The notes: generated by a model not told the origin, from the letters alone. Shown: positions 15,011-24,051, counted from the stretch's first letter. The stretch: 39,671 bases of DNA from Candidatus Oscillibacter excrementigallinarum (GCA_019118245.1 DWZJ01000031.1:1-39671), one strand, 5' to 3'. Made by a program: numbers and translations.

Positions 15011-15958
15011 ATGAAAGAAACGAGACGTGCAAAAGCACTGATCAGCGAATACTTCATTTTCGTGATCTTTATTGCCCTGGTGGTGGTGCTGACCTGTCTG
15101 AAGCCCAGCTTCATCCAGCCCTCCAACCTGGTCAATATCCTGAAGCAGGCCTCCATCAACGGCATTCTGGCCTTCGGCATGATGTTCGTCATCATCGCGG
15201 GCGGCTTCGATATGTCGGTGGGCTCCACGGTGGCCTTCACCGGCATCCTGGCGGCCATGCTGGGCCAGGGGCAGTATCCCATCATCGTGCCGCTGGTGGT
15301 GGCCATGCTGGGCGGACTGGCCGTGGGCATCATCAACGGCGTGGGCGTTTCCGTCGGCAACCTGCCGCCGTTCATCATGACCCTGGGCACCATGACGGCG
15401 GTCCGCGGTCTGGCCCTTCTGATCTCCGACGGCAAGCCCATCATCGGCATCAGCGAGCCGTATAAGGCCGTGGCGGCGTCCTCCATCTTCGGCATCCCCA
15501 TGCTGGCGGTCTTTCTGGTGATCATCATCCTGATCTGCTCCTTCGTACTGTCCAAGACGGTCTACGGCCGCCGGGTCTACGCCTGCGGCGGCAACCTGCT
15601 GGCGGCGCAGGTGTCCGGCATCAACACCACCCGGATCCGCATCTCCACCTTTGCCATCGCGGGCCTGCTGGCGGGCCTGTGCGGTTTCCTGATGACCTCC
15701 CGTGTCACCATCGGCCAGCCCACGGCGGCTGAGAGCTATGAGATGGATGCCATCACCGCCTGCGTGGTGGGCGGCGTCTCCATGTCCGGCGGTGTGGGCA
15801 AGCCCTGGGGCGTCGTGGTCGGCTGCCTGCTGATCACCGTCATCGCCAACGGCCTGGATATCATGGGCGTGTCCTCCCACTGGCAGAAGATCGTCAAGGG
15901 CCTCATCATTGTGCTGGCCGTTCTGATCGACGTGAAGGGCAAGAGCAAAAAGCGCTGA
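15011..15958 (+). CDS. Sugar ABC transporter permease (RbsC family)
   Basis: The 315-residue permease has about eight to ten membrane helices and the family signature around NGVGVSVGNLPPFIMTLGTM. The conserved loop GRRVYACGGNLLAAQVSGI contacts the ATPase. I chose the ATG at 15011, preceded by AAGGAAGGAACT; the longer frame runs into the ATPase gene. It would dimerise in the membrane and take substrate from the lipoprotein encoded next. Confidence 0.95.
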   Translation: MKETRRAKALISEYFIFVIFIALVVVLTCLKPSFIQPSNLVNILKQASINGILAFGMMFVIIAGGFDMSVGSTVAFTGILAAMLGQGQYPIIVPLVVAMLGGLAVGIINGVGVSVGNLPPFIMTLGTMTAVRGLALLISDGKPIIGISEPYKAVAASSIFGIPMLAVFLVIIILICSFVLSKTVYGRRVYACGGNLLAAQVSGINTTRIRISTFAIAGLLAGLCGFLMTSRVTIGQPTAAESYEMDAITACVVGGVSMSGGVGKPWGVVVGCLLITVIANGLDIMGVSSHWQKIVKGLIIVLAVLIDVKGKSKKR

Positions 15959-16038
15959 GCGGTATTGGGAGCGGGTCGTTTCCTGTCCTGCTCTTGATAT
16001 AAATGGCAAGGAACCGAATATTTCAAGGAGGAAAGAAC

Positions 16039-17019
16039 ATGAAAAAGAAGAAGTTTCTGGCTCTGCTGCTGACCGGCGCCATGGCGCTGGCAGCCCTCAC
16101 CGGCTGCAGCAGCGGCACCGAGACCACCACCGACGAGGGTGCCGGCGGAGAGACAGCCGCCGAGGGCGGCGACGGCACTTACCGGATCGCGCTCATCCAG
16201 CAGCACCAGACCAATGCGTTCCAGATCGGTGTCACCGAGGGCGCGCAGGCCAAGGCCGATGAGCTGGGCGTGGAGCTGAGCATCCTGAGCGCTGACCAGG
16301 ATGCCGCCAAGCAGATCAGCCAGATCGAGCAGTGCGTGTCCGAGGGCTACGACGCCATCCTGTTCGAGCCCGTGGATCCCGACGGCCTGCGCGACGCCGC
16401 CAAGGCCGCCGCTGACGCCGGCGTCATCATGATCAACATCGTGTCCGCCTGCACGGACTGGGAGTCCGCCGGAATTTCCGCCGTGTCCTGCGGCGACAAC
16501 GTCAAGGCCGGCGAGAACGAGATGCAGCACGTGGCGGACCTGCTGGGCGGCGAGGGCAACATCGCCATCCTGACCGGCCCCTCCTCCACCACGGACACCA
16601 CCGCCCGCCTGGAGGGCTACCGCAACATCCTGGCCAACTATCCCAACATGACGGAAGTAGTGGCCCCCGCAGACTGCGAGTGGGACACCGCTCAGGCCCA
16701 GGCCACCGTGGAGAGCTGGCTGTCCGCCTATGACCTGGACGCCATCGTCTGCCAGAACGACGGCATGGCCGTCGGCGCGGGCAACGCCGCCGGTGCCAAC
16801 AGCGGCATCGTCATCACCGGCCTGGACGGCACCCCCGACGGCTATGAGGCCATCAAGGACGGCCGGATCACCGGCACCGTGGCCCAGGACGGCGGCATGA
16901 TGGCCTCCAGCGGTGTGGAAGCGGCCGTCACCCTGCTGGAGGGCGGCACGCTGGAGAACAACCTCATCATCGCGGACAGCGTGTGGGTCGACGCCTCCAA
17001 CGTGGCGGATTACGAGTAA
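16039..17019 (+). CDS. Sugar-binding lipoprotein (RbsB/periplasmic-binding-protein-like)
   Basis: The 326-residue protein has a lipoprotein signal (KKKKFLALLLTG, lipobox ALTGC) and then a two-lobed sugar-binding fold of the LacI/RbsB type (about 50-326), with the first strand YRIALIQQHQTNAFQIGVTEGAQ and the domain-crossing segment VICQNDGMAVGAGNAA typical of this group. AAGGAGG lies 8 bases before the ATG. It captures the sugar outside and delivers it to the permease. Its separation from the permease by 80 bases is usual for a more abundant binding protein. Confidence 0.93.
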   Translation: MKKKKFLALLLTGAMALAALTGCSSGTETTTDEGAGGETAAEGGDGTYRIALIQQHQTNAFQIGVTEGAQAKADELGVELSILSADQDAAKQISQIEQCVSEGYDAILFEPVDPDGLRDAAKAAADAGVIMINIVSACTDWESAGISAVSCGDNVKAGENEMQHVADLLGGEGNIAILTGPSSTTDTTARLEGYRNILANYPNMTEVVAPADCEWDTAQAQATVESWLSAYDLDAIVCQNDGMAVGAGNAAGANSGIVITGLDGTPDGYEAIKDGRITGTVAQDGGMMASSGVEAAVTLLEGGTLENNLIIADSVWVDASNVADYE

Positions 17020-17063
17020 GCCGGCGGAGATTTTCCATATTTGCTTGAGATTCTCGGAAAATC

Positions 17064-17092
17064 TTGGCAAACACCGCGAAAAAGCGTACAAT
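17064..17092 (+). promoter_or_regulatory. Promoter of the regulator-kinase-pseudo-ATPase group
   Basis: TTGGCA (17064-17069), a 17-base spacer and TACAAT (17087-17092) form a good sigma-A promoter. It separates the signalling genes from the transporter genes and predicts a transcript start near 17098-17100. Confidence 0.75.
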
Positions 17093-17097
17093 GACAG

Positions 17098-17129
17098 GGA
17101 AAGGGAAAACGGGTCCGTTTTCCCTTTCC
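17098..17129 (+). terminator. Perfect hairpin at the 5' end of the regulator transcript
   Basis: A 15 bp perfect inverted repeat (17098-17112 with 17115-17129) begins almost at the predicted +1 of the promoter at 17064-17092. The tail TTATC is too short for a strong terminator. It may end read-through from the transporter genes or act as a 5' stem protecting the mRNA. Confidence 0.6.
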
Positions 17130-17159
17130 TTATCAGAATCTGTCAGGGAGGTGCCGCAG

Positions 17160-18743
17160 ATGCTGCGGGTGGTCCTAGCCGATGATGAGAACAAGGTGAT
17201 CCTGCTGATGCAGAAGCTGATCGATTGGGAGGCGCTGGGCTATGAGATCGTGGGCACCGCCAATGACGGGCTGCGGGCCTTGGAGCTGGTGCGGGAGAAG
17301 CAGCCGCATCTGCTGATCACGGACATCCGGATGCCCGGCTGCGATGGGATCGAGCTGATCCAGAAGGCCAAGGCCCTTCAGCCCAAGCTGCATTTCATTG
17401 TCATCAGCGGATACCGGAAATTTGAATACGCCCAGAGCGCGCTGAAATACGGCGTGGAGGACTATCTGCTCAAGCCCCTCAAGCAGGAGGAGCTCACCGG
17501 CATCGTGCTCCGGCTCAAGGAGAAGCTGGGGCAGGAGGCCGCCCTGGAATTCCAGCTGAAAAAGAGCGGGGAGCATCAGCAGGAGCTTCTGATGGACGCC
17601 CTGCAGGAGGCCGCGGAGCGGGGCGCGCCCTTTTTGAGCGCCGGACAGGCCAACGCGGAATATGGATTCCACTTTGGGAGGGGCACCTACCTCACGGCGG
17701 TGATCCGGGTGGACGTGCCCGACGCGGAGTCCTATCAGGACGGATACCGGATCCTGCTGCGCCACGCGCTGGAGATCGCGCGGCGGGAGAGCGGCCTGCT
17801 GACAGAGGAATACGCGGTCACGCTGGGGCGGGCCGGGATCGCGGTGCTGCTGTATCTGGAGACCTATCAGGCGGTGGAAGTGACCCAGTACTTCACCAAG
17901 CTCCGCAAGGAGATTGAAAATCAGCGGGACCTGTTTTGGAATGTCCAGGCCACCATCTGCCTGGGCAGCCGGAAGAGCTCCCTGGAACAGGCGGGCGCGT
18001 CCATGCGGGAGGCGTTCTGGCTGTGCAAGGACCGGCTGTGCCGGCCGCAGACCTGGCGGGACGCGGCGGCGGAGACGCCGGATCTGACCCGGCGGTACCA
18101 GCTGGACGCCTTCCGGAAAAAGGGCTTTCAGGTGGCGGCCGAATGTCTGGATGAGACGCGCTTCTCGCAGGAGCTGGAGGAGAGCTTCCAGGCGCTGCGG
18201 GCGCTGCCGGATCTGAACGGGCAGATGGTGGAGGATTGGTTCCACCAGGTGCTGGAGGCGTGTCTCTATGGGATGCGGCAAAGCGGCGAGGTGGATGCGT
18301 CCCTGGCGGAGGCTCTGGAGGAGCGGTTCTGGCACTGCACGGACGCGGCGGCGGTGTGCCGTCTCCTCCGGCAAAGTATCCAGATGGAGCTCCGGCAGCT
18401 GAAGGACGAAAAATCCCTGCGGGAGATGCGGCCCATCACCGAGGCAAAGCACTATATCCAGCAGCACTACCAGGAGGCCCTGCGGCTGGAGGATGTCAGC
18501 AGCACCGTGGGCTTCAACGCCACCTATTTTTCCACGCTGTTCAAAAAGGAGACCGGGCAGAACTTCATGGACTATCTGACAGAGCTGCGCATCAGTAAGG
18601 CCAAGGAGCTGCTGTGCGGAGAGGAGCTGTCCGTGCAGGACGTGGCGGAGCAGGTGGGCTACCGGGACCTGAAATACTTTTCCAGGCTGTTCAAAAAGCT
18701 CACCGGCGTGAGCCCGTCGGACTATAAGAAACTTTACAAGTAG
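17160..18743 (+). CDS. AraC-type response regulator (YesN family)
   Basis: The 527-residue protein has a receiver domain (about 1-120) with DDENK, the phosphoacceptor in ITDIRMPGCDG, the VISGY segment and LKPLK lysine. A long middle region (about 130-420) has no sure family. A C-terminal pair of AraC helix-turn-helix motifs follows (about 425-527), including the signature region around YFSRLFKKLTGVSPSDYKK. The start is the ATG behind GGGAGGTG, not the longer frame from 17064. YesN-type regulators work with LytS/YesM kinases, and the next gene is such a kinase. Likely targets are the transporter operon upstream and perhaps this operon. Confidence 0.92.
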   Translation: MLRVVLADDENKVILLMQKLIDWEALGYEIVGTANDGLRALELVREKQPHLLITDIRMPGCDGIELIQKAKALQPKLHFIVISGYRKFEYAQSALKYGVEDYLLKPLKQEELTGIVLRLKEKLGQEAALEFQLKKSGEHQQELLMDALQEAAERGAPFLSAGQANAEYGFHFGRGTYLTAVIRVDVPDAESYQDGYRILLRHALEIARRESGLLTEEYAVTLGRAGIAVLLYLETYQAVEVTQYFTKLRKEIENQRDLFWNVQATICLGSRKSSLEQAGASMREAFWLCKDRLCRPQTWRDAAAETPDLTRRYQLDAFRKKGFQVAAECLDETRFSQELEESFQALRALPDLNGQMVEDWFHQVLEACLYGMRQSGEVDASLAEALEERFWHCTDAAAVCRLLRQSIQMELRQLKDEKSLREMRPITEAKHYIQQHYQEALRLEDVSSTVGFNATYFSTLFKKETGQNFMDYLTELRISKAKELLCGEELSVQDVAEQVGYRDLKYFSRLFKKLTGVSPSDYKKLYK

Positions 18744-18751
18744 GTGATACC

Positions 18752-19567
18752 ATGTGGCCGTGGGCGGACTGGAAACTGAGACGGGCGCTGCGGCGCTACC
18801 GGCGGGAACGGGACCTGGAGGCCGTTTTGCGGATGGACTGGCACAGGGATCTGGCCCTGAACACGTTTTTCGCGGACGTGGAAGAGCGGCTCCACGGAGA
18901 GGAGATCACCCGGCTGCGGCAGAAGCAGGCGGAATATCTGGCGCTGCAGAATCAGATCAATCCCCACTTCCTCTACAACGCCCTGGAGGCCATCCGCACG
19001 GACGCCCTGCTGGCGAACTGCCCGGACATCGCCGAGACCACGGAGGCCCTGGCCACCTTTTTCCGCTATACCATCTCCAATGTCCAGGAGTATGTGACTT
19101 TTTCCGACGAGCTGGACAACGCGGAAAACTACTTTACCATCCAGCGCTGCCGGTTCGGCGACAAGATCTCCCTGGAGCTGGACCTAGAGAACGAGCGGCT
19201 GCTGGAGGTGCAGATGCCCAAGCTCATTTTGCAGCCCCTGGTGGAGAACGCGGTGTCACACGGGCTGGAGGGCAAGCTGGGGCACGGCACGGTCCGCATC
19301 ATCGTGGAAAACAGCGACCGGACCTTTTTCCTGCGGGTGCGGGACGACGGTGTGGGGATGCCGGAGGAACAGGTGGAGCGGCTCAACGCGCAGTTTGTCG
19401 GAGACGAGGACGACAGGACCCCGCCGTACGGAGGCATTGCCCTGCGGAACGTCAACAGCCGCATCCGGCTCATGTTCGGGGAGGACTACGGCCTGCATCT
19501 GTTCAGCGCGGCCGGCGTCGGCACGGAGTGCTGCGTGACGCTGCCGCTGCGTTTCCGGGAGGCGTAA
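18752..19567 (+). CDS. Soluble LytS/YesM-type histidine kinase without sensor domain
   Basis: The 271-residue kinase has the HisKA_6-type region with the phosphorylated histidine in QINPHFLYNALEAIR (about residue 71) and a HATPase domain (about 165-270) with the N box PLVENAVSHGLE and the glycine box DDGVGMP. YesM-family kinases usually have two membrane helices, an extracellular sensor and a HAMP domain before this core. Here only about 60 charged residues precede it, with a coiled-coil-like segment and no membrane helix, so the kinase is cytoplasmic and must get its signal from a partner. It starts 8 bases after the regulator and ends 4 bases before the pseudo-ATPase gene. Confidence 0.9.
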   Translation: MWPWADWKLRRALRRYRRERDLEAVLRMDWHRDLALNTFFADVEERLHGEEITRLRQKQAEYLALQNQINPHFLYNALEAIRTDALLANCPDIAETTEALATFFRYTISNVQEYVTFSDELDNAENYFTIQRCRFGDKISLELDLENERLLEVQMPKLILQPLVENAVSHGLEGKLGHGTVRIIVENSDRTFFLRVRDDGVGMPEEQVERLNAQFVGDEDDRTPPYGGIALRNVNSRIRLMFGEDYGLHLFSAAGVGTECCVTLPLRFREA

Positions 19568-19571
19568 GACT

Positions 19572-20999
19572 GTGAAAGAGGAATTGATCCGGGTGGAGAA
19601 CGGCTGCTTCCGCAGGGAGGAGGACCTCTACCGCTTTGAGATCTCCATCTCCCGGGGCGAGTGCATCGGGGTCTATGTGGACGACCATTTTACTTCCGGC
19701 ACCGCGTATCTGGACCTGTTCAAGGGCAACACGCACCTGGAGCAGGGGCGGGCCTTCTCCTGCGGACGCCGGGTGGGCCCGCTGGAGCTGGAGCGCTGGA
19801 TCGTGCAGAATGCCAGAATCGTGAATCTGCACCGTTTCCACTCCCAGGAGCTGACGGTGCGGGACTTTCTGCTGGCGCTGGACCGTCCGGTGAGCCGGCG
19901 GCAGCGGCGTGGCGCGGTCCAGCGCCTGTACGGTCCGGAGTGCCGGGCGGTCCGGGCGCAGATGGAGCTGGATGTGCCGCTGGAGGGCCGCCTTGTGGAT
20001 CTGTCTCTGCTGGATTATTACCGTCTCTGCATCTTCCGCGTATGGTTCTGGCAGGGGGAGCTGCTGGTTCTGGACCGGATCACGGAGATCCTGCGCCAGC
20101 GGGACGTGGAGAAGCTGATGGACTGTGTGCAGCTGCTGCTGCGCCAGGGAACGGCGGTGTTCCTGCTGGATCTGGACGAGACCTTTCTGTACCGCTACTG
20201 CGACCGGATCGACATCGTCCGCAGCCGCAGGACCTGTTACCGGCTCTATCCGGAGGAGTATGGGGACCAGCTCTACGCGGTCCTGGGCTGGAAGCCGCGG
20301 GACCGGGGGGCGGAGCACACGGAGCGCCACTGGGGAAACAAGCAGGTGCTGCGGCTGGAGGGCCTCTCCTTTCCAGAAATGGCACCGCTGACCTGCCAGA
20401 TCCACAGCGGGGAGATCGCCTACTTCCGGGATGAAAACTACACGGCCGCCGCCAGACTGCGGGCGTGCTTTCTGGATGGAAAAGGCTGGCTGAGCGGTGA
20501 GCTGTGGCTGAACGGACAGCCGCAGACCTATGCGGAAATGGCAAGGCGTCTCGGCACAGAGATCGGGATCCAGACGGAGCGGCCGGACCGCCCCGGCGGT
20601 GTGCTTTTTGACAATCTCACCGCGCTGGACAACCTGGCCATCAGCCTGCTCCCCAAGGCCGGGCAGCGGCTGGTCCGCCGCCGGATCACGGAGAACATTT
20701 TGGAGGAGGCCTCCAAATGGTTCCCCAGGGAGGATCTCCTGCGGCCCCTGCGCACCTGGACGCTGCCGGCGCGCCTCCGGTTCTCCTATTACAAATGGTA
20801 CCTGCTGAATCCGCAGCTGCTGATCTGCTTTTTCCCCTTTTCCGGACAGGAGACAGCGCACCACGAGCTGATCATTGACCTGCTGGTGGCCTGCGCGGAA
20901 CGGGGGATGGCCATTTGGGTCATCTCCTCCGGCATCGACGCGATCTGCAAGAAAACGGAAAACCAGGAATTCCTCAAACGCCTGCGGACCATCAACTGA
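19572..20999 (+). CDS. Degenerate two-domain RbsA-like pseudo-ATPase
   Basis: The 475-residue protein follows the outline of RbsA/MglA ATPases from end to end but lacks the nucleotide-binding residues. In the first half the Walker A position (about 34-44) reads VYVDDHFTSGT, Walker B is VLDRIT (Asp kept, catalytic Glu replaced by Arg) and the H-switch segment is FLLDLDET. The second half has YFRDENYTAAARL at the P-loop, TLPARL for the LSGGN signature and ICFFPF for Walker B. Helical framework segments still align with the intact ATPase at 13503 (for example YYKWYLLNPQ against KIVIAKWLLNDPD). The frame is open with normal codon use, so it is kept, not decaying. GTG start with GGGAGGCG before it. 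I infer a regulatory adaptor for the soluble kinase. Confidence 0.8.
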   Translation: MKEELIRVENGCFRREEDLYRFEISISRGECIGVYVDDHFTSGTAYLDLFKGNTHLEQGRAFSCGRRVGPLELERWIVQNARIVNLHRFHSQELTVRDFLLALDRPVSRRQRRGAVQRLYGPECRAVRAQMELDVPLEGRLVDLSLLDYYRLCIFRVWFWQGELLVLDRITEILRQRDVEKLMDCVQLLLRQGTAVFLLDLDETFLYRYCDRIDIVRSRRTCYRLYPEEYGDQLYAVLGWKPRDRGAEHTERHWGNKQVLRLEGLSFPEMAPLTCQIHSGEIAYFRDENYTAAARLRACFLDGKGWLSGELWLNGQPQTYAEMARRLGTEIGIQTERPDRPGGVLFDNLTALDNLAISLLPKAGQRLVRRRITENILEEASKWFPREDLLRPLRTWTLPARLRFSYYKWYLLNPQLLICFFPFSGQETAHHELIIDLLVACAERGMAIWVISSGIDAICKKTENQEFLKRLRTIN

Positions 21000-21001
21000 A
21001 A

Positions 21002-21043
21002 CCAGCCTGGCGGAACTTTCGTTCCGCCAGGCTGGCGCTTTTT
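21002..21043 (+). terminator. Strong terminator after the pseudo-ATPase gene
   Basis: A 15 bp stem (21002-21016 with 21021-21035), loop TTTC and a T-run (21039-21043) start 3 bases after the stop codon. The stem may also stop the convergent operon ending at 21096. Confidence 0.9.
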
Positions 21044-21095
21044 CGATGGCTGTTTCGATTTCTCCGCGGGGCTGGTCCCGGCCCGCCGGGGGGCC

Positions 21096-21941
21096 TCAGG
21101 CCTGGTCACAGACGGCCTCCAGAAATTCCGACACCGCCTGGATCATGGCCATGCGGCATCCGCAGAGCCCGTGGGCGGCGGGCAGCTGGAGCATCCGCTG
21201 GACCGCCGGGGTCTCGTGGTCCTTCAGCCTCTCCCAGAGCGGCAGCACCATCTCGTGGCGGGTGATGGTGTCCCGCGTCCCCAGGACCAGGCAGAGGTTC
21301 TGGTCCTTCACCCGGTCAAAGGCGTTCTCAAAGGGGTAGTCCGTCAAATGCGCCTGGATGTCCCGCAGGATGGCGCCGGTGCCGTCGCTGTGCAGGATGT
21401 ATCCGGTCCGCAGCAGGCTGAGCAGCTCCATGGGATTGCCCACCCGCAGGTGCCAGGTGGGGTCATAGGGCGCCAGCAGCACCAGGCCCCGGACGCCCCG
21501 CAGCTGCCGGGCCGCCTGCAGGACGCTGTTGCCGCCCATGCTGTGGCCCGCCAGAAACACGGCGTCCGGGTCCACGCGGTACTGCCGGCAGAACGCCCGG
21601 CTCTGCACATGGCGGTACACGCTGACCACGTCCTCCACGCAGTTGGAGATCAGATAGCTCCCCTGGCTTCCCCAGGCGCCCCGGTGGTGCATCACCGCCA
21701 CCACGCAGCCGATCCGCCGCAGGGCAAAGGCCAGGTCGTCGTTTCTGGCCACGCCGGGATATCCGTGGAACAGGAGGACGCAGGGGCGCCGGGCGGCAAA
21801 GCCGCCGTCGGGCCACAGCAGCTCCCCGTAGATCTCGGACCCGTGGCTGTCCACACACAGCATATCGTAGTCGGCGGGCCGCACGGTGGGCTTGCTGGGC
21901 CGGTCGGCAAACAGGTATTCCAGCTTCAGGCGTCCGCTCAT
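21096..21941 (-). CDS. Alpha/beta hydrolase
   Basis: The 281-residue protein has the alpha/beta hydrolase fold: oxyanion segment LLFHGYPGVARND, nucleophile elbow AGHSMGGNS (serine), a later acid region around VLGTRDTITRH, and a histidine near the C-terminus in LPAAHGLCG. No signal peptide or membrane segment is present, so it acts in the cytoplasm on an ester, amide or thioester not predictable from sequence. The ATG at 21941 overlaps the stop of the preceding gene by 4 bases. It is the last gene of the livK operon. Confidence 0.82.
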   Translation of the reverse strand: MSGRLKLEYLFADRPSKPTVRPADYDMLCVDSHGSEIYGELLWPDGGFAARRPCVLLFHGYPGVARNDDLAFALRRIGCVVAVMHHRGAWGSQGSYLISNCVEDVVSVYRHVQSRAFCRQYRVDPDAVFLAGHSMGGNSVLQAARQLRGVRGLVLLAPYDPTWHLRVGNPMELLSLLRTGYILHSDGTGAILRDIQAHLTDYPFENAFDRVKDQNLCLVLGTRDTITRHEMVLPLWERLKDHETPAVQRMLQLPAAHGLCGCRMAMIQAVSEFLEAVCDQA

Positions 21942-22861
21942 GGAGCACGCTCCAATGCCCCGGCATTTGCCTGCTCCAGGGTCTTGACCAGGTGCCGCAC
22001 GAACCGGCACACCGGCATCTCCACGCCGGAGGCCGCCGCCAGCTCCAGCGCCTCGCCGATCAGCAGCTCGATCTCGGTGGGGCGCTTTTCCAGAATGTCC
22101 TGGGCCATGCTGCAAAGGCCGTCCGACGGGTATGGCTTCAGGTACGCCTCCAGGTCCGGAACATCGGACCAGGTCAGCGGCACCCCCTGGGCGTTGGCCA
22201 GGCGCAGCATCTCCTCCATGACGCACTCCACGGCGGCCCGGGCCTCCGGGATCCGCTGGAACCACAGGTGGGGCCCCCGCAGGATGGCTTGCACGGTGTT
22301 ATAGGAGGCGTTGAACAGGTATTTCCGCCAGATGTCCGAGAGGATCTCCCGGCTGATGCGGCAGGGCACCCAGCCGTTCAGCAGGGCGCAGACGGCCCGG
22401 ACGCGGTCCGTGACGCTGCCGTCCCGCTCCCCGATCCAGATCTGCCCCACCGGCTGGAAGTCCACCCGCTGGCCGTGCTTTTTGGCGTTGATCTGGCTCA
22501 TGCAGTAGATCAGATGCACCTGGCCCACCCGCTCTGCCAGGATCCGTTCGCTGGAGAGGCCGTTTAAGAGGCTCATCACCACGGTGTCCGGCCCGGTCTC
22601 GGCGGCGATGTCCTCCAGGGCATCGCCGAGCTGGTAGCCCTTCACCGCCACGATCAGCAGCTGGGGCGGCGGCTCCGTGCCGGGCTCCGCCACGTGAAGG
22701 GGATACGTCTCCCCATTGATGGTGATGCCCTGGCGCCGCAGGCGTTCCGCCCGCTCGCCCCGGGCCAGGATCCGCACCTGGCAGGGCTTGCCCGCCAGGG
22801 CCCGGAGAGCCACACTGCCCTCGGCCCCCAGGCCCAGGATGCTGACAGCTTGGATGTCCAT
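21938..22861 (-). CDS. Ketopantoate reductase-like (ApbA/PanE family) dehydrogenase
   Basis: The 307-residue protein begins with the Rossmann motif SILGLGAEGSVALRAL for NADPH. It has the family lysine region IVAVKGYQ, the NG motif SLLNGLSSE and the C-terminal helical domain with the RKYLFNASYN segment. True PanE makes pantoate for coenzyme A; this gene sits with amino acid transport and an aminotransferase, so a branched-chain 2-oxoacid or related substrate is equally possible. The start is the ATG at 22861, behind GGGGTGA. It begins 5 bases after the aminotransferase stop. Confidence 0.85.
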   Translation of the reverse strand: MDIQAVSILGLGAEGSVALRALAGKPCQVRILARGERAERLRRQGITINGETYPLHVAEPGTEPPPQLLIVAVKGYQLGDALEDIAAETGPDTVVMSLLNGLSSERILAERVGQVHLIYCMSQINAKKHGQRVDFQPVGQIWIGERDGSVTDRVRAVCALLNGWVPCRISREILSDIWRKYLFNASYNTVQAILRGPHLWFQRIPEARAAVECVMEEMLRLANAQGVPLTWSDVPDLEAYLKPYPSDGLCSMAQDILEKRPTEIELLIGEALELAAASGVEMPVCRFVRHLVKTLEQANAGALERAP

Positions 22862-22866
22862 CCCGC

Positions 22867-24051
22867 TCACCCCTTTGCCAATGTGTCCCGGAAGACCCGG
22901 CACATGGTCTCCACGCCCCGGACGATCTGGTCCTCTGCGGCATTGGAGTAGTTCATCCGCAGGCAGCAGCGCACGTCCCGGCCGGCGAAGAAGGAGACGC
23001 CGGGGAGATAGGCCACCTTCCGGGCCGTCATCACCGGCATCAGGGCGGTGGTGTCGATCTGCTCCGGCAGCGTCACCCACAAAAAGAGGCCCCCCTGGGG
23101 ATGGGTGCAGGACGCCCCGGCGGGCAGGCCCTCCGCCAGGCAGGAGAGCATCAGATCCCGTCGCTTTTTGTACAGGGCGCTGATCCGGCGGATGTTGGCG
23201 TCCAGGTCGTTGTCCTCCAGATAGGCGTCCGCTACCATCTGGGACAGGGTGCCGGCCTGAAGGTCCGTGCACTCCTTGGCGCTGGCATACTTCTCCAGCA
23301 GCGCCGGCGGCGCGATCAGCCAGCCCAGGCGGAGGCCGGGGCTCAGGACCTTGGAGAAGGACCCCATATAGGTGACGATGCCGCCGGTGTCCATGGACTT
23401 CAGGGTGGGCACGGCCTCCCCCTCATAGCGCAGGTCCCCGTAGGGATTGTCCTCCAGGATGGGGAGGCCGTACTGTTCCGCCAGGGCCAGTACGCCCTTG
23501 CGGCGCTCCAGGGACCAGGCCTTGCCGGTGGGGTTCTGGAAGGTGGGGATCACATACATCAGCTTGGCTTCCGGATGGGCGGAGAGCTTTTGCTCCAGGT
23601 CCTCCAGCACCATCCCGTCATCGTCGGTCTCCACGGGGAGCAGGCGGCACTCGTAGGCCCGGAAGGCCGTCAGGGCTGCCAGATAGGTGGGGTTTTCACA
23701 CAGCACCACGTCCCCCGGCTCCAGAAAGACCTTGCCCGCCAGGTCCAGCCCCTGCTGGGAGCCGCTGACCATCAGGATGTCGTCCGCCGTGCAGGGGATG
23801 CCCTGGGCCCGGTGGCGCTGGGCCAGCTTCTCCCGCAGGGGGGCGAAGCCCTGGGACGGGGCATACTGCAGGGCGGCCGGTCCCTGGGTGCGGAGGACCC
23901 TGTCGGCGGCCCGGCGCAGCGCCTCCACCGGGAACGCCTCCGGCGCCGGCAGGCCGCCGGCGAAGGAAATGATGTCCGGCCGGGCGGTCAGCGCCAGGAC
24001 GTTCCGCAGGTCAGACGTGTCCATCTGGGAAATTCGCTTGGAAAAACGCAT
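22867..24051 (-). CDS. PLP-dependent aminotransferase (class I/II, LysN-like)
   Basis: The 394-residue enzyme is a fold-type I aminotransferase of the group that includes 2-aminoadipate and branched-chain or aromatic aminotransferases. Visible features are ISFAGGLPAPEAFP at the start, the IPTFQNPTGKAWS aspartate-aminotransferase-like stretch, EDNPYGDLRYEG, and the PLP lysine in GSFSKVLSPGLRLGW, with a C-terminal arginine in CLRMNYSN for the substrate carboxylate. It transfers an amino group between an amino acid and a 2-oxoacid. Position downstream of a branched-chain amino acid type transporter suggests catabolism of an imported amino acid. Confidence 0.9.
   Translation of the reverse strand: MRFSKRISQMDTSDLRNVLALTARPDIISFAGGLPAPEAFPVEALRRAADRVLRTQGPAALQYAPSQGFAPLREKLAQRHRAQGIPCTADDILMVSGSQQGLDLAGKVFLEPGDVVLCENPTYLAALTAFRAYECRLLPVETDDDGMVLEDLEQKLSAHPEAKLMYVIPTFQNPTGKAWSLERRKGVLALAEQYGLPILEDNPYGDLRYEGEAVPTLKSMDTGGIVTYMGSFSKVLSPGLRLGWLIAPPALLEKYASAKECTDLQAGTLSQMVADAYLEDNDLDANIRRISALYKKRRDLMLSCLAEGLPAGASCTHPQGGLFLWVTLPEQIDTTALMPVMTARKVAYLPGVSFFAGRDVRCCLRMNYSNAAEDQIVRGVETMCRVFRDTLAKG

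Noticed and set aside
19572..20999. Pseudogene of an RbsA ATPase
   Set aside because: The frame is open over 475 codons with normal codon use, tight operon spacing and kept framework segments; loss is confined to nucleotide-binding motifs, which points to a selected pseudo-enzyme rather than decay.
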